In this document: one piece after another, positions 18,350-26,990 of the stretch
Layout of the letters: every line of letters starts with the position of its first letter
Numbering within the stretch: the first letter of the stretch is position 1
DNA from: Gracilibacillus massiliensis
GTDB lineage: Bacteria; Bacillota; Bacilli; Bacillales; Amphibacillaceae
Length of the DNA: 64,000 nucleotides
Direction: 5' to 3'
Assembly (NCBI RefSeq): GCF_001458115.1
Contig: NZ_CZRP01000013.1
Location: 744,001 to 808,000, forward strand
The notes under the pieces: generated by a model
Told to the model about the DNA's origin: nothing
What the model saw: the letters and a program-made list of their open reading frames with translations, nothing else
The model's database searches: none
Program-made: the position numbers and the translations under genes

Positions 18350-19744
18350 ATGACGACAACGATGAAAGAAGAGGATATTGAAAAAGAATTAACGAAAGCA
18401 GATAAAAGAAAGATTATTTTTTTAATATCTTCTGTATTATTGTTTTCAGTCATGAATGGAACTATGTTCATGATTGCTGTACCTGACGTGGCAAAGTCAT
18501 TTTCTTTATCGCCTTCAGAAGTAAGCTGGATTGTGACAGGGTATATCATTCTATATGCAATCGGTGCCTTGATGTACGGTAAATTAGCAGATATCTATCC
18601 ATTGAAGTATTTGTTGGCAGTAGGACTCAGTTTATTTGCTGCAGGTTCGATTATAGGGTTTTTCTCACCAAATTTCATAATGGTTGTCGTTGCGCGGATG
18701 ATTCAGGCAACAGGAGCTTCTTCTATTGTTGCGACGGTTTTTATTATACCCTCCAGATATTTTTCGAATGAACGAGGAAAAGTGTTGGGGATTGTTTCAA
18801 GCACCATGGCGTTCGCGTCTGGGATTGGCCCGGTGATCGGCGGTTTTATTACAGGTGTATTAAGCTGGCAATATTTATTTTTAATATCTGCCTGTGTCTT
18901 AATTACAATTCCATTCTTTTGGAAATGGATGCCTGATGAAAAGAAGAAAGAAGGAAAGGTCGATATCCTTGGCGCTGCATTTGTTGCCATTGCAGTAGCT
19001 ACGCTGCTTCTTTTTGTAACGTTACTTGTTTGGTGGTACATCATCATAAGCATTGTATTTTTCACTTTATTTGCCTGGAGAATTTTTCACAGCAAAGATC
19101 CATTTGTCAATCCTGAGATGTTTGGAAATGCGCCTTACCGAACAACCGTAATTTCTGCATTTCTAGCAATCATGGCGATGTTTGGCATGATGTTTATGCT
19201 GCCGCTAATGTTAAGTGAAGTCAATGATTTAAATGCACTCTATATTGGTTTAGTCCTTTTTCCGGGAGCGATGGCAGCTGCATTTACAGGCAGAGTTGCT
19301 GGCGTTTTAACCGAAAAAAAAGGAAGCAAACAGGTGGTATTTATGGCGTTTGCTCTAATGATGATCGGTTTCTTTCTTATCTCGAGCTTGATCGGGAGTC
19401 CGGCCTGGGTATTAAGTATAGTGATCATTATAAGTTATATTGCCTTCCCATTTATTCAAACTGCCACTGCTAATTTGCTTTCGATCGTGCTTCCCAAACG
19501 TGAAATTGGGGTGGGCATGGGAATCTATAACTTATTTAATTTCATGGCTGGTGCATTCGGTGGAGCTGTTATTGGAAAAATTTTAGATTACAATAGCTCG
19601 TTTAGCCTTAATCCTTTTGCCATCGCTGAAAACCATGCAATGATTTACAGTAACGTGTTCGCTGGTCTAATCGTTTTGACACTTTTAAACGGGGCTTTCT
19701 TTTACTTTTCCTTTAAACGAAACGGATCGGAATCTGTTCAGTGA
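18350..19744 (+). CDS. MFS drug/proton antiporter, TetA(L)/QacA-like (DHA2, 14 segments)
   Basis: A 464-residue major facilitator with about 14 hydrophobic segments. It resembles TetA(L)/TetA(K) in layout and length: VPDVAKSFSLSPSEVSWIVTG near 44 (motif D1), YGKLADIYPLKYLL near 75 (motif A), IGPVIGGFITG near 160 (motif C) and DPFVNPEMFGN near 255. That family exports tetracyclines or other cations and can exchange Na+/K+ for H+. The substrate here is unknown. AGAGGA lies before the ATG. It diverges from iolR. It is not an inositol transporter of the sugar-porter type, so it does not fill that gap in the iol locus. Confidence 0.85.
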   Translation: MTTTMKEEDIEKELTKADKRKIIFLISSVLLFSVMNGTMFMIAVPDVAKSFSLSPSEVSWIVTGYIILYAIGALMYGKLADIYPLKYLLAVGLSLFAAGSIIGFFSPNFIMVVVARMIQATGASSIVATVFIIPSRYFSNERGKVLGIVSSTMAFASGIGPVIGGFITGVLSWQYLFLISACVLITIPFFWKWMPDEKKKEGKVDILGAAFVAIAVATLLLFVTLLVWWYIIISIVFFTLFAWRIFHSKDPFVNPEMFGNAPYRTTVISAFLAIMAMFGMMFMLPLMLSEVNDLNALYIGLVLFPGAMAAAFTGRVAGVLTEKKGSKQVVFMAFALMMIGFFLISSLIGSPAWVLSIVIIISYIAFPFIQTATANLLSIVLPKREIGVGMGIYNLFNFMAGAFGGAVIGKILDYNSSFSLNPFAIAENHAMIYSNVFAGLIVLTLLNGAFFYFSFKRNGSESVQ

Positions 19745-19764
19745 TGCGTATCAACTTTTCCAGT

Positions 19765-19785
19765 AATCCGATGGGCTTTCGGATT
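19765..19785 (+). terminator. Short terminator-like hairpin after the MFS gene
   Basis: AATCCGA and TCGGATT form a 7-bp stem with a 7-base loop followed by TCTT, 21 bases past the MFS stop. The U-run is short, so termination may be partial. Confidence 0.4.
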
Positions 19786-19943
19786 TCTTGATTGGAATAA
19801 GTATTGATACAAGTCAAGCCAGTTGCTTTTATAGTAAACAGCTCCATTATTCTCGTCTAAAACCATCAAACAAGTTGTTTGCCTAAAATATCCAACCCTC
19901 CTATAATTTAAGAGTGAGATCAACTACATAGGAGGGGAACTAA

Positions 19944-20921
19944 ATGGAATATACTAATCTAGGTCGTACCGGCATGAAGGTCAGTAAATTATGCTTAGGG
20001 ACTATGAATTTTGGCCCGGCAACGGAAGAAAAGGAAGCACACAAAATTATGGATGCGGCCCTCGATGCAGGCTTAAACTTCTTTGATACTGCAAACGTAT
20101 ATGGTGGTCAAGGTCGCCACGGCTGGACAGAAGAAATTATTGGCCGCTGGTTTGCCCAAGGCGGAAATCGCAGGGAAAAGGCTGTACTTGCTACCAAAGT
20201 ATATAATCACATGGGAGATGAGAACGACGGACCGAATGACGGAAGATTTCTTTCCGCATATAAGGTGCGTCGTCATTTAGAAGGTTCACTTAAGCGGTTA
20301 CAAACCGATCATGTGGAACTATATCAAATGCACCATATTGATCGTAATGTATCCTGGGAAGAACTTTGGGAAGTCTTTCAGGCAGAAGTACAAAAAGGTA
20401 CAATTGACTACGTTGGTTCAAGTAACTTCGCAGGTTGGGATCTAATTAAAGCACAGGCAGCCGCGAAAGAACGCCATTTCTTAGGTCTGGTATCGGAACA
20501 ACATAAATACAGTTTATTATGTCGTCTTCCAGAATTGGAAGTATTACCGGCAGCGAAAGACCAGGGAATCGGTGTGATTGCCTGGAGTCCGTTGGATGGT
20601 GGATTGCTTGGCGGCAATGCATTAAATCCAGATAAAGGCTCTCGAACTGCTGGTCAAACTGAAAAAATTGAAAAACACCGTTCACAATTAGAAGCGTTCT
20701 CTCACTTTTGCAAAGAACTGGGAGAACATGAAGCAGATGTAGCGCTCGCTTGGGTACTGCACAATCCAGCATTAGATGCGCCAATTATCGGTCCACGTAC
20801 ATTAGAGCAATTTGAAAAATCTTTACGTGCAGTAGAAATTAAATTGGATCAATCATCACTTGACCGTTTAGACGAAATTTTCCCCGGTTACGCGGAAGCA
20901 CCAAAAGAATATGCTTGGTAA
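19944..20921 (+). CDS. Aldo/keto reductase
   Basis: A 325-residue NADPH-dependent aldo/keto reductase with the family catalytic tetrad: Asp and Tyr in FFDTANVYGG (near 50-56), Lys in LATKVYNH near 86 and His in YQMHHIDRN near 128. The C-terminal PIIGPRTLEQFEKSL block binds the cofactor phosphate. It is closest in feel to the YrpG/IolS-like proteins of bacilli. Its substrate cannot be read from sequence. ATAGGAGGGG lies eight bases before the ATG. It is a single-gene unit ended by a strong terminator. Confidence 0.88.
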   Translation: MEYTNLGRTGMKVSKLCLGTMNFGPATEEKEAHKIMDAALDAGLNFFDTANVYGGQGRHGWTEEIIGRWFAQGGNRREKAVLATKVYNHMGDENDGPNDGRFLSAYKVRRHLEGSLKRLQTDHVELYQMHHIDRNVSWEELWEVFQAEVQKGTIDYVGSSNFAGWDLIKAQAAAKERHFLGLVSEQHKYSLLCRLPELEVLPAAKDQGIGVIAWSPLDGGLLGGNALNPDKGSRTAGQTEKIEKHRSQLEAFSHFCKELGEHEADVALAWVLHNPALDAPIIGPRTLEQFEKSLRAVEIKLDQSSLDRLDEIFPGYAEAPKEYAW

Positions 20922-20928
20922 AATTCAC

Positions 20929-20966
20929 AAAGGGATACGAATCTAATCTGATTCGCATCCCTTTTT
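20929..20966 (+). terminator. Strong terminator after the aldo/keto reductase
   Basis: AAAGGGATACGAATC pairs with GATTCGCATCCCTTT (one mismatch) over a 6-base loop and runs into a T-tract. It lies seven bases after the stop codon. Confidence 0.85.
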
Positions 20967-21073
20967 CACATGTCAGAGCGGATACTTTTTTTCCTGATAA
21001 ATGATTTGATGAATATTTAACTTCGACTAAATAGGTTTTAATTTCATAAGGAGTAATGGAGAAGAGAGGGACG

Positions 21074-21233
21074 GCTTCACGGGAATTCAATCAATGCTAA
21101 CGGGAATTAACTTCCGCTTGACGGGAAATATCTTCACCTTCACGGGAATTAACGTTAATTCCCGTGAAGCGAACCATAATTCCCGTCTACAGTGAGTTAA
21201 TTCCCGTGAACAGAGCATCAATTCCCGTCAATA
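21074..21233. repeat. Phased inverted-repeat array A (21-bp period)
   Basis: Four forward CGGG cores start at 21080, 21101, 21122 and 21143. Four reverse CCCG cores start at 21161, 21182, 21203 and 21224. Steps are exactly 21 bp within each half, and the halves are 18 bp apart. Forward cores read TTCACGGGAATT, CTAACGGGAATT, TTGACGGGAAAT and TTCACGGGAATT. The centre is a perfect palindrome around GGGAATTAACGTTAATTCCC. No gene overlaps it. It lies between the terminated reductase gene and the Rpn remnant. Confidence 0.95.
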
Positions 21234-21262
21234 TAAGTGGTTTTCAAATTTATCCAATTTTT

Positions 21263-21331
21263 CTAATCGATTCGACGCTTTAACAATAGAAACAAGACCA
21301 ATCCGATCAAAAGAAATAAGAGCCCCATCAA
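21263..21331 (-). CDS. Possible small single-membrane-span peptide
   Basis: A very short frame starting at TTG 21331 or ATG 21328 would encode about 21-22 residues (MGLLFLLIGLVLFLLLKRRID), a hydrophobic helix with a basic tail. AAAGGGG lies 11 bases before the TTG. The frame stays open further upstream (VINKGVLVI) without a start codon, so this may be the decayed end of a longer small membrane protein. No function is proposed. Confidence 0.25.
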   Translation of the reverse strand: MMGLLFLLIGLVLFLLLKRRID

Positions 21332-21382
21332 AATAACGAGTACCCCTTTGTTTATTACAAAGAAAACACTTTGATATATATA

Positions 21383-21823
21383 TTACAACAACTCTTCCTT
21401 AAGCTTCTTCACTTCTTCCACAGATATTTCTGCAATTTCGGCAATCTGTTCCAGAGCTAGTTCTTGCTTCAGCATTCTACCAATTATCACATTTCGTTCT
21501 TTTGCACGTCCTTCTTCTATGCCTATTTCTTTGCCTTCTATTATTCCTTCTTTTATACCTTTCTCTCTACCTTCTTTAAGTGCTTCTTTCTCTCTCAACT
21601 CCGCTTCGACCTTTGCTGATTCTTCATCCATAACAGATTTTAAGCGCGCTTCATAAGCTAATAACTCTTCACGAGTCGATTTCAAAATATCCCATCCTTG
21701 GATTGCATTTTTTAATGTGTCATCTTTCATAGCGATCTCCTCCAATTCATGAAAAATTTTTTCGTAAACCTTTCCCTTACGATGATCCACTATTCCTAAC
21801 AACAACATCCACCTGGCCAACAA
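21383..21823 (-). pseudogene. 5'-truncated Rpn-family (PD-(D/E)XK transposase-like) nuclease
   Basis: About 146 residues match the C-terminal half of Rpn/YhgA-like recombination-promoting nucleases. There is a LLLGIVDHRKGKVYEKIFHELEEIA segment, then a long charged helix with GxEGxEKGxxEG-type repeats (EGREKGIKEGIIEGKEIG) and a final helix-turn-helix-like EQIAEIAEISVEEVKKLK. The N-terminal nuclease domain is absent. The frame is open only a short way upstream (LDPWNDLLARW) before a TGA, with no convincing start or ribosome binding site. It is therefore read as a decayed remnant. Intact family members are about 280-310 residues. Confidence 0.7.
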
Positions 21824-22026
21824 ATCATTCCACGGGTCTAGTGATTGTTTTTCTATAGTATATCATCATCTAACTACAAAGAAGTGTATCTATACCCTTT
21901 TAAATGAATATTTATTAACAGTGAAATAATTTCTATCAATAACTCAACTATTCCCGTTTACAACAATAGTTACCTCATGAAGAAATCTTCATAATGATTT
22001 TGACTTTCTTTAATCCCAGTGATCGA

Positions 22027-22055
22027 GTATATCCTAAGAACTATTGCTCATACTA
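22027..22055 (+). promoter_or_regulatory. Sigma-G-type (forespore) promoter of the germination operon
   Basis: GTATA at 22027-22031 and CATACTA at 22049-22055 are separated by 17 bases. Both fit the Bacillus sigma-G consensus, and the site is 32 bases before the GerA-type start codon. Germinant receptors are normally expressed in the forespore under sigma-G, so sequence and context agree. Confidence 0.6.
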
Positions 22056-22087
22056 GTAGTAAAAATGCGGTCCAAAGGTGTGAATCA

Positions 22088-23614
22088 ATGAGAATAAATA
22101 GATGGAGACGAAACAGTCATAACAAACCAAAGTCATCTAAAAAAAATGTCAATCCTGAAATAGATGATTCCTTAAAAAGCCTTGTTAATCAAATGAAAAA
22201 ATCGAATGATTTTATTCATTATAAAAACCAGCAATCACCAAACCCTTTTTATATTAACTATTTTATGTCATTGGTAGATACGGAAATTTTACATCGGGAT
22301 ATCCTTCCTTATTTAAATAGAGAAGCTATTACCTCATTAGAAAAGGTACAAGTGGAAGTACCGATTGAAAACATTGAAATTACTAGTGATCTTAAAAAAA
22401 TTGAAAACCAACTACTAAATGGATCGATCATGATTCAATTGGATGGAAACACGGATAAGGTAGCATTAATTCGCGCGGAAATGAAGAAAGCTCGTGAAGT
22501 CTCTGTTCCTGAAGTTGAATTTAGTGTGGTAGGGCCTAAAGAAGCGTTTGTAGAATCAATAGATACGAACTTAAATTTGGTCAGAAAGCGGCTTCCAATA
22601 CCCGAGCTTCAGTTTGAGGAGTTTAAAGTTGGCAAATTATCCAAAACCAAAGTCATGGTGTTATACATAGAAGGAATCGTCAATAAAGAAAACGTCAATA
22701 CTGTAACCCAAAGGATTCAAGACATAGAGATAGACACGATTAATGATAGCTCCTATATTGTACAACTCATTACAGATAATCAGAATTCTCCTTTTCCTCA
22801 ATTAATTGATACAGAAAGACCTGACCGTATCGCTTCTGTCTTAGCTGAAGGAAAAGTAGCCATTTTAGTAGATGGTGCGCCACATGGAGTTCTAGGACCA
22901 ACCACTTTTGTAGAATTCTTTTCCGCTTTTGAGGACTACTTTTTGAATTGGATTACGGCTTCATTTTTTAGGGTTATTCGATTATTTGCCGTCATGTTCT
23001 CGATATTGATTACACCTTTGTATGTTGCTGTATTAACTTATCATTATGAACTGATCCCAAAGGACTTAGTGAGTATTTTAGTTATTTCTCGCCGTGAAAT
23101 TCCTCTTCCTCCGATATTAGAGGCGATATTTTTAGAATTAGCGATTGAGTTATTACGAGAGGCGGGGGCAAGACTTCCGACAAAAGTAGGTCAGACCATT
23201 GGTATTGTGGGCGGTATTGTTATTGGTACCGCATCAGTAGAAGCAGGCCTTACAAGTAATGTGTTGTTAATTATTGTTGCACTCGCTACATTAGCATCGT
23301 TTACCACACCAGTATATAAGATGGGTAATACGATTCGTCTGCTTCGTTTTCCATTTTTATTTTTTGCACATCTATGGGGATTATTAGGTGTTGCTTTATG
23401 TTTTTGTTACGTATTAGCTCACTTATTACGGTTAACATCATTAGGAAGACCATTTTTAGAGCCAATTTACCCACCGAGAATAACAGATCTTAAAGATGCT
23501 TTTATTAGATTACCACTTTCTTTTCAATCCAAGCGTCCTGTCGCATTACAGACTGAAGATACGATGAAATTCAGCAAAAAAAAGTCAAAGGAAAAACAAG
23601 AAATAGATGAATAG
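22088..23614 (+). CDS. Spore germinant receptor subunit A (GerA/GerKA family)
   Basis: A 508-residue GerA-family protein of the spore inner membrane. A basic N-terminal tail (RWRRNSHNKPKSSKK) and a soluble N-terminal region of about 240 residues are followed by LDTERPDRIASVLAEGKVAILVDGAP near 250. About five or six membrane segments follow, with the conserved PLPPILEAIFLELAIELLREAGARLP block near 345 and GQTIGIVGGIVIG. The start I prefer is the ATG at 22088 with AAAGGTG upstream; the frame also extends back to a GTG at 22019 without support. It heads the A-B-C operon. The germinant cannot be told from sequence. Confidence 0.9.
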   Translation: MRINRWRRNSHNKPKSSKKNVNPEIDDSLKSLVNQMKKSNDFIHYKNQQSPNPFYINYFMSLVDTEILHRDILPYLNREAITSLEKVQVEVPIENIEITSDLKKIENQLLNGSIMIQLDGNTDKVALIRAEMKKAREVSVPEVEFSVVGPKEAFVESIDTNLNLVRKRLPIPELQFEEFKVGKLSKTKVMVLYIEGIVNKENVNTVTQRIQDIEIDTINDSSYIVQLITDNQNSPFPQLIDTERPDRIASVLAEGKVAILVDGAPHGVLGPTTFVEFFSAFEDYFLNWITASFFRVIRLFAVMFSILITPLYVAVLTYHYELIPKDLVSILVISRREIPLPPILEAIFLELAIELLREAGARLPTKVGQTIGIVGGIVIGTASVEAGLTSNVLLIIVALATLASFTTPVYKMGNTIRLLRFPFLFFAHLWGLLGVALCFCYVLAHLLRLTSLGRPFLEPIYPPRITDLKDAFIRLPLSFQSKRPVALQTEDTMKFSKKKSKEKQEIDE

Positions 23615-23623
23615 GTGGATTCG

Positions 23624-24721
23624 ATGAGGACTTTACAAAGAACGGTAGATGAAAAATACAAAGTAAGTCCGTTTCTCGCTTTTTTCTTAGTACATTCCAT
23701 CCAGGTTGGGGTAGGCATTTTAAGTTTCCAAAGAATTGTCGCAGAAAGTGCTGGAAATGACTCCTGGATTCCAGTCATCTTAGCCGGAATTATTGTCCAT
23801 GTATACATTTGGTTCATATATAAGATCTTAGGATACGGCAATGGTGATCTGATAACGATTCACTATGATTTATTTGGTAAATGGCTTGGCGGATTACTTA
23901 GTCTTGTTTGGATCATCTATTTTTGGCTAATTGGTATTACAGTACTTAGGAGCTTTATCGAAATTGTTCAAGTATGGATGTTTCCCGATATCAGTGTGTA
24001 ACAATTCAGCTTTGCTTTTCTTGTTCTCGTTATGTATTTAATTATAGGCGGATTCAGAACTGTTACAGGCATTTGTTTTCTTGGGGTAGTTATTCCCTTC
24101 TATTTGATTTTAACAGCTATTTATCCAGTTGGTTATTCTGAATTTCGACATCTACTTCCTATATGGAATCACTCACCTAACGAGATTTTCGAAGCTACAA
24201 AAGATATGACGTTAAGTTACTTAGGATTTAGTACTTTGTTTATGTTCTATCCCTATATAAAACACCCAAGAAGATCGATAAAATGGGCACAATTAGGTAG
24301 TTTTTTATCCTTATTGCTTTATACATTTATTATGATAATATCCATCACATATTTTGATGTAAGACACTTAATCCATAATACTTGGCCAACTTTAAATATG
24401 TGGAAAATAGTAGAATTACCATTTGTCGAAAGATTTGAATATATCGGTATATCCTCATGGACTCTTATTATTCTACCGAATGTTTGCTTAGCATTTTGGG
24501 CGTCTTCAAGAGGGATAAGACAAGTATTTCGATTTAGCCAAAGAAAAGCATTAATTGGCATGATGGTAGTATCCCTAATTATCTTATTGTTTTTAAAAGA
24601 GAGAGAACAGATTGAATTATTGAGTAAATACGTATCTTTAACAGGACTTTATCTCTGCTCCTTTTATGTACCTTGTTTATTGATTCTTTCTTATTTTAAA
24701 TGGAGGAGGAAGGATTCATGA
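23624..24721 (+). pseudogene. Spore germinant receptor subunit B (GerB family) with in-frame stop
   Basis: The reading frame encodes an APC-superfamily-like GerB permease of 365 codons with about ten membrane segments (KVSPFLAFFLVHSIQVGVGIL near 12). Codon 126 is TAA (23999-24001), after FPDISV, and the same frame resumes directly with QFSFAFLVLVMYLI through to the end. There is no frameshift. Upstream AGGTGG supports the ATG at 23624, and the last codons overlap the C-subunit start by four bases (ATGA). As written, the receptor lacks a complete B subunit. A sequencing error or readthrough is the alternative. Confidence 0.85.
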
Positions 24722-25803
24722 AAATCAGACGTATACTATTTCTGTTTTCCTTTCTACTATTAATCGGTTGTGTACAAAAGGAAATTCTAGATGAGATTCG
24801 GTTAGCAACTGTTTTAGGTTATGATTTAAAAAATGAAGAGGAATTAGAATTAACAGCTGGGGTTCCCATTTTTGAAACAGATAAATCCGTCAAAAATAGA
24901 ACTTACACAGAATCAGGATTTTTAAGTAAGGGAATACGATCGAAATTAAATTTACAGTCATCTAAACCATTTATTAGTGGAAAAATCGAAATTGCTTTGT
25001 ATAATAAAGAGCTTGCAGAACAAGGCATATTACCATTACTGGATACATTACATAGAGACCCTACTGTAGGTTCCCGTGTTTTTTTAGCAATTGTAGACGG
25101 GAACGTAAATAGCTTATTAAGCACACAAATTAGTGAGCAGGATAATGGTCTCTACTTATCAGACATGTTTGATCAAAACATCGAATCTGGAGTATTGCCT
25201 GAAACCAACTTACATCTATTCTTAACCACCTATTACCAGGAAGGTGCCGACCCTTTTTTGCCGATTATAGAAAGTGTAGGAGATACAGTGAAAATAGTGG
25301 GGTTCGCTCTTTTTAAAGAGGATAAAATGGTTAAAACGATTCCAGAAGACCTGCTTTTTACTTTCAAAACTTTGTTTGAAAAGAAATCAGATCGAAATAC
25401 GGTTCTAATTAGACTAAAAGACGATGCAATAGAACAAGCTGATTTTGCTTCATTACTTAATATCAATACAAAACACAAATATAATTTCGATAACGACAAA
25501 AATCCTTCAAAACTGGTTATTAACCTTAAGATGGATGCGACTAAGAGAGAATATTCGGGCAAAACTATAGACAAAAGCACATTAAAAAAATTAGAAAAAA
25601 GCGCAACAATACAATTAGAAAATCAGGCAAATGAATTTATTAAAGAGTTTCAAGAATTAGGAATCGATCCACTCGGAATAGGCGCAAAATTAAAAAGCCG
25701 TGATCGCTCATGGGATGAAAAGAAATGGAAAGAAATATACCCGAATTTAGAAATAGAAGTGAATTTCAAAGTGCGAATAACGGAAACAGGAGTAATTGAC
25801 TAG
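24718..25803 (+). CDS. Spore germinant receptor lipoprotein subunit C (GerC family)
   Basis: A 361-residue GerC-type lipoprotein of the spore inner membrane. The signal (KIRRILFLFSFLLLIGC) has a lipobox Cys near residue 18, followed by the GerC start pattern EILDEIRLATVLGYDLKN. The C-terminal domain (ELGIDPLGIGAKLKSRDRSWDEKKWKEIYP) is well conserved and intact. The ATG at 24718 is preceded by GGAGGAAGG and overlaps the B gene stop. Confidence 0.9.
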   Translation: MKIRRILFLFSFLLLIGCVQKEILDEIRLATVLGYDLKNEEELELTAGVPIFETDKSVKNRTYTESGFLSKGIRSKLNLQSSKPFISGKIEIALYNKELAEQGILPLLDTLHRDPTVGSRVFLAIVDGNVNSLLSTQISEQDNGLYLSDMFDQNIESGVLPETNLHLFLTTYYQEGADPFLPIIESVGDTVKIVGFALFKEDKMVKTIPEDLLFTFKTLFEKKSDRNTVLIRLKDDAIEQADFASLLNINTKHKYNFDNDKNPSKLVINLKMDATKREYSGKTIDKSTLKKLEKSATIQLENQANEFIKEFQELGIDPLGIGAKLKSRDRSWDEKKWKEIYPNLEIEVNFKVRITETGVID

Positions 25804-25814
25804 CAGATTTCAAG

Positions 25815-25974
25815 ACTTGACGGGAAATGTCTTCTTCTTCACCGGAATTGACCTTGTCTTGACGGGAAAACCTCTCCGCTTCACGGGAATCATCTCCTTC
25901 TTGACGGGAAAAAACATTAATTCCCGTCTACAGAGGCATGATTCCCGTGAACAACTCAACATTTCCCGTCAACA
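25815..25974. repeat. Phased inverted-repeat array B (21-bp period)
   Basis: Five forward cores start at 25821, 25842 (CCGG variant), 25863, 25884 and 25905. Three reverse cores start at 25923, 25944 and 25965. Steps are all 21 bp and the centre step is 18 bp. It fills the gap between the convergent germination operon and pdxA2. Forward cores are preceded alternately by TTGA and TTCA. Confidence 0.95.
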
Positions 25975-25997
25975 GTACTACTTAGAAATCCCAAAAA

Positions 25998-26990
25998 CTA
26001 CTTTGGTGCGAGTTCGGCAGCAGATTGCAATGCAGCAACCATACTTCGATTATCCGCTATATTTTTACCGGCAATGTCAAAAGCAGTGCCATGATCGACT
26101 GAAGTTCGGATAATTCCATAATTCAGACCAACTGTAATATTTACCCCTTCTTCTAAACCTAATACTTTAATCGGTACATGGCCTTGATCATGATAACAAG
26201 CAACTACTATATCAAAGTCACCTCGTACCGCTCGAAAGAATACAGTATCCGCTGGATGTGGCCCACTGACATTTATCCCTTGAGCTTGAGCTTTTTGAAT
26301 AGCTGGCACTAACTTTTCTTCTTCTTCACCTTCACCAAATAACCCATTCTCTCCTGCATGTGGATTAATACCACAAACAGCGATTCTTGGTTCTTCATAT
26401 CCAGCACGTTTTAAGGCTGTATCGGCTAATTCGATTACAGTATAGGTACGCTCTGGGTTAATCATATCGATTGCTTGCTTCAAACCGACATGTGTTGTTA
26501 AATGAATGACTTTTAACTTTGGTGAGCTCAGCATCATCGAATAATCGCTTGTTTCCGTTAAGGTTGCTAATATTTCGGTATGGCCTGGAAAATCGTGCCC
26601 ACCTTTTACCAATGCTTCTTTGTTTAACGGAGCAGTACATATCGCTTGAATCTTATTTTCCTTAGCCAACGTAATCGCTTTTTCTATAAATTGGAAAGCA
26701 GCGTCACCGGACTTTGCTGACACTTTACCAAATGCAATATCTTCTGGTAATAGATCTAAATCGATACAGTCTACGATTCCATGTTCAAACCTTGCTTCTT
26801 CCGGATCATCGATTGTACAGATTTCCACTTTTGAATTTAAAATAGTCGCCGCACGCTTTAAAATTTTTGCATCCCCAATGACAACTGGTCGACAAATTTC
26901 GTAAATCGTCGGCTCTTCTAACGCTTTAATGATAACCTCTGGTCCAATTCCAGCAGCATCACCCATCGTAATTCCAATCGTTGGTATCAT
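25998..26990 (-). CDS. pdxA2: 4-phospho-D-threonate 3-dehydrogenase, PdxA2 type
   Basis: A 330-residue PdxA-family dehydrogenase. Motifs are IPTIGITMGDAAGIGPEVIIKA at the start, TAPLNKEALVKGGHDFPGHTE near 132, HxGLKQAID near 165, CYHDQGHVPIKVLG near 265 and RTSVDHGTAFDIAGKNIADNRS near 290, with the metal-binding His residues in place. Standing next to a DUF1537 kinase and overlapping it by four bases, it fits the PdxA2 branch. That branch oxidises 4-phospho-D-threonate (or erythronate), which then decarboxylates to dihydroxyacetone phosphate. Vitamin B6 synthesis is unlikely in this context. Confidence 0.8.
   Translation of the reverse strand: MIPTIGITMGDAAGIGPEVIIKALEEPTIYEICRPVVIGDAKILKRAATILNSKVEICTIDDPEEARFEHGIVDCIDLDLLPEDIAFGKVSAKSGDAAFQFIEKAITLAKENKIQAICTAPLNKEALVKGGHDFPGHTEILATLTETSDYSMMLSSPKLKVIHLTTHVGLKQAIDMINPERTYTVIELADTALKRAGYEEPRIAVCGINPHAGENGLFGEGEEEEKLVPAIQKAQAQGINVSGPHPADTVFFRAVRGDFDIVVACYHDQGHVPIKVLGLEEGVNITVGLNYGIIRTSVDHGTAFDIAGKNIADNRSMVAALQSAAELAPK

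Noticed and set aside
18350-19744. MFS gene as the missing inositol transporter
   Set aside because: It has the 14-segment DHA2 layout and TetA(L)-like motifs, and lacks sugar-porter signatures.
25796-26113. Plus-strand open frame of 105 codons across array B
   Set aside because: It overlaps the end of the GerC gene, has no ribosome binding site, and its heptapeptide repeats are simply the translation of the 21-bp array.
25998-26990. PdxA of vitamin B6 synthesis
   Set aside because: The overlap with a DUF1537 kinase fits the PdxA2 branch, and no other pdx genes are nearby.
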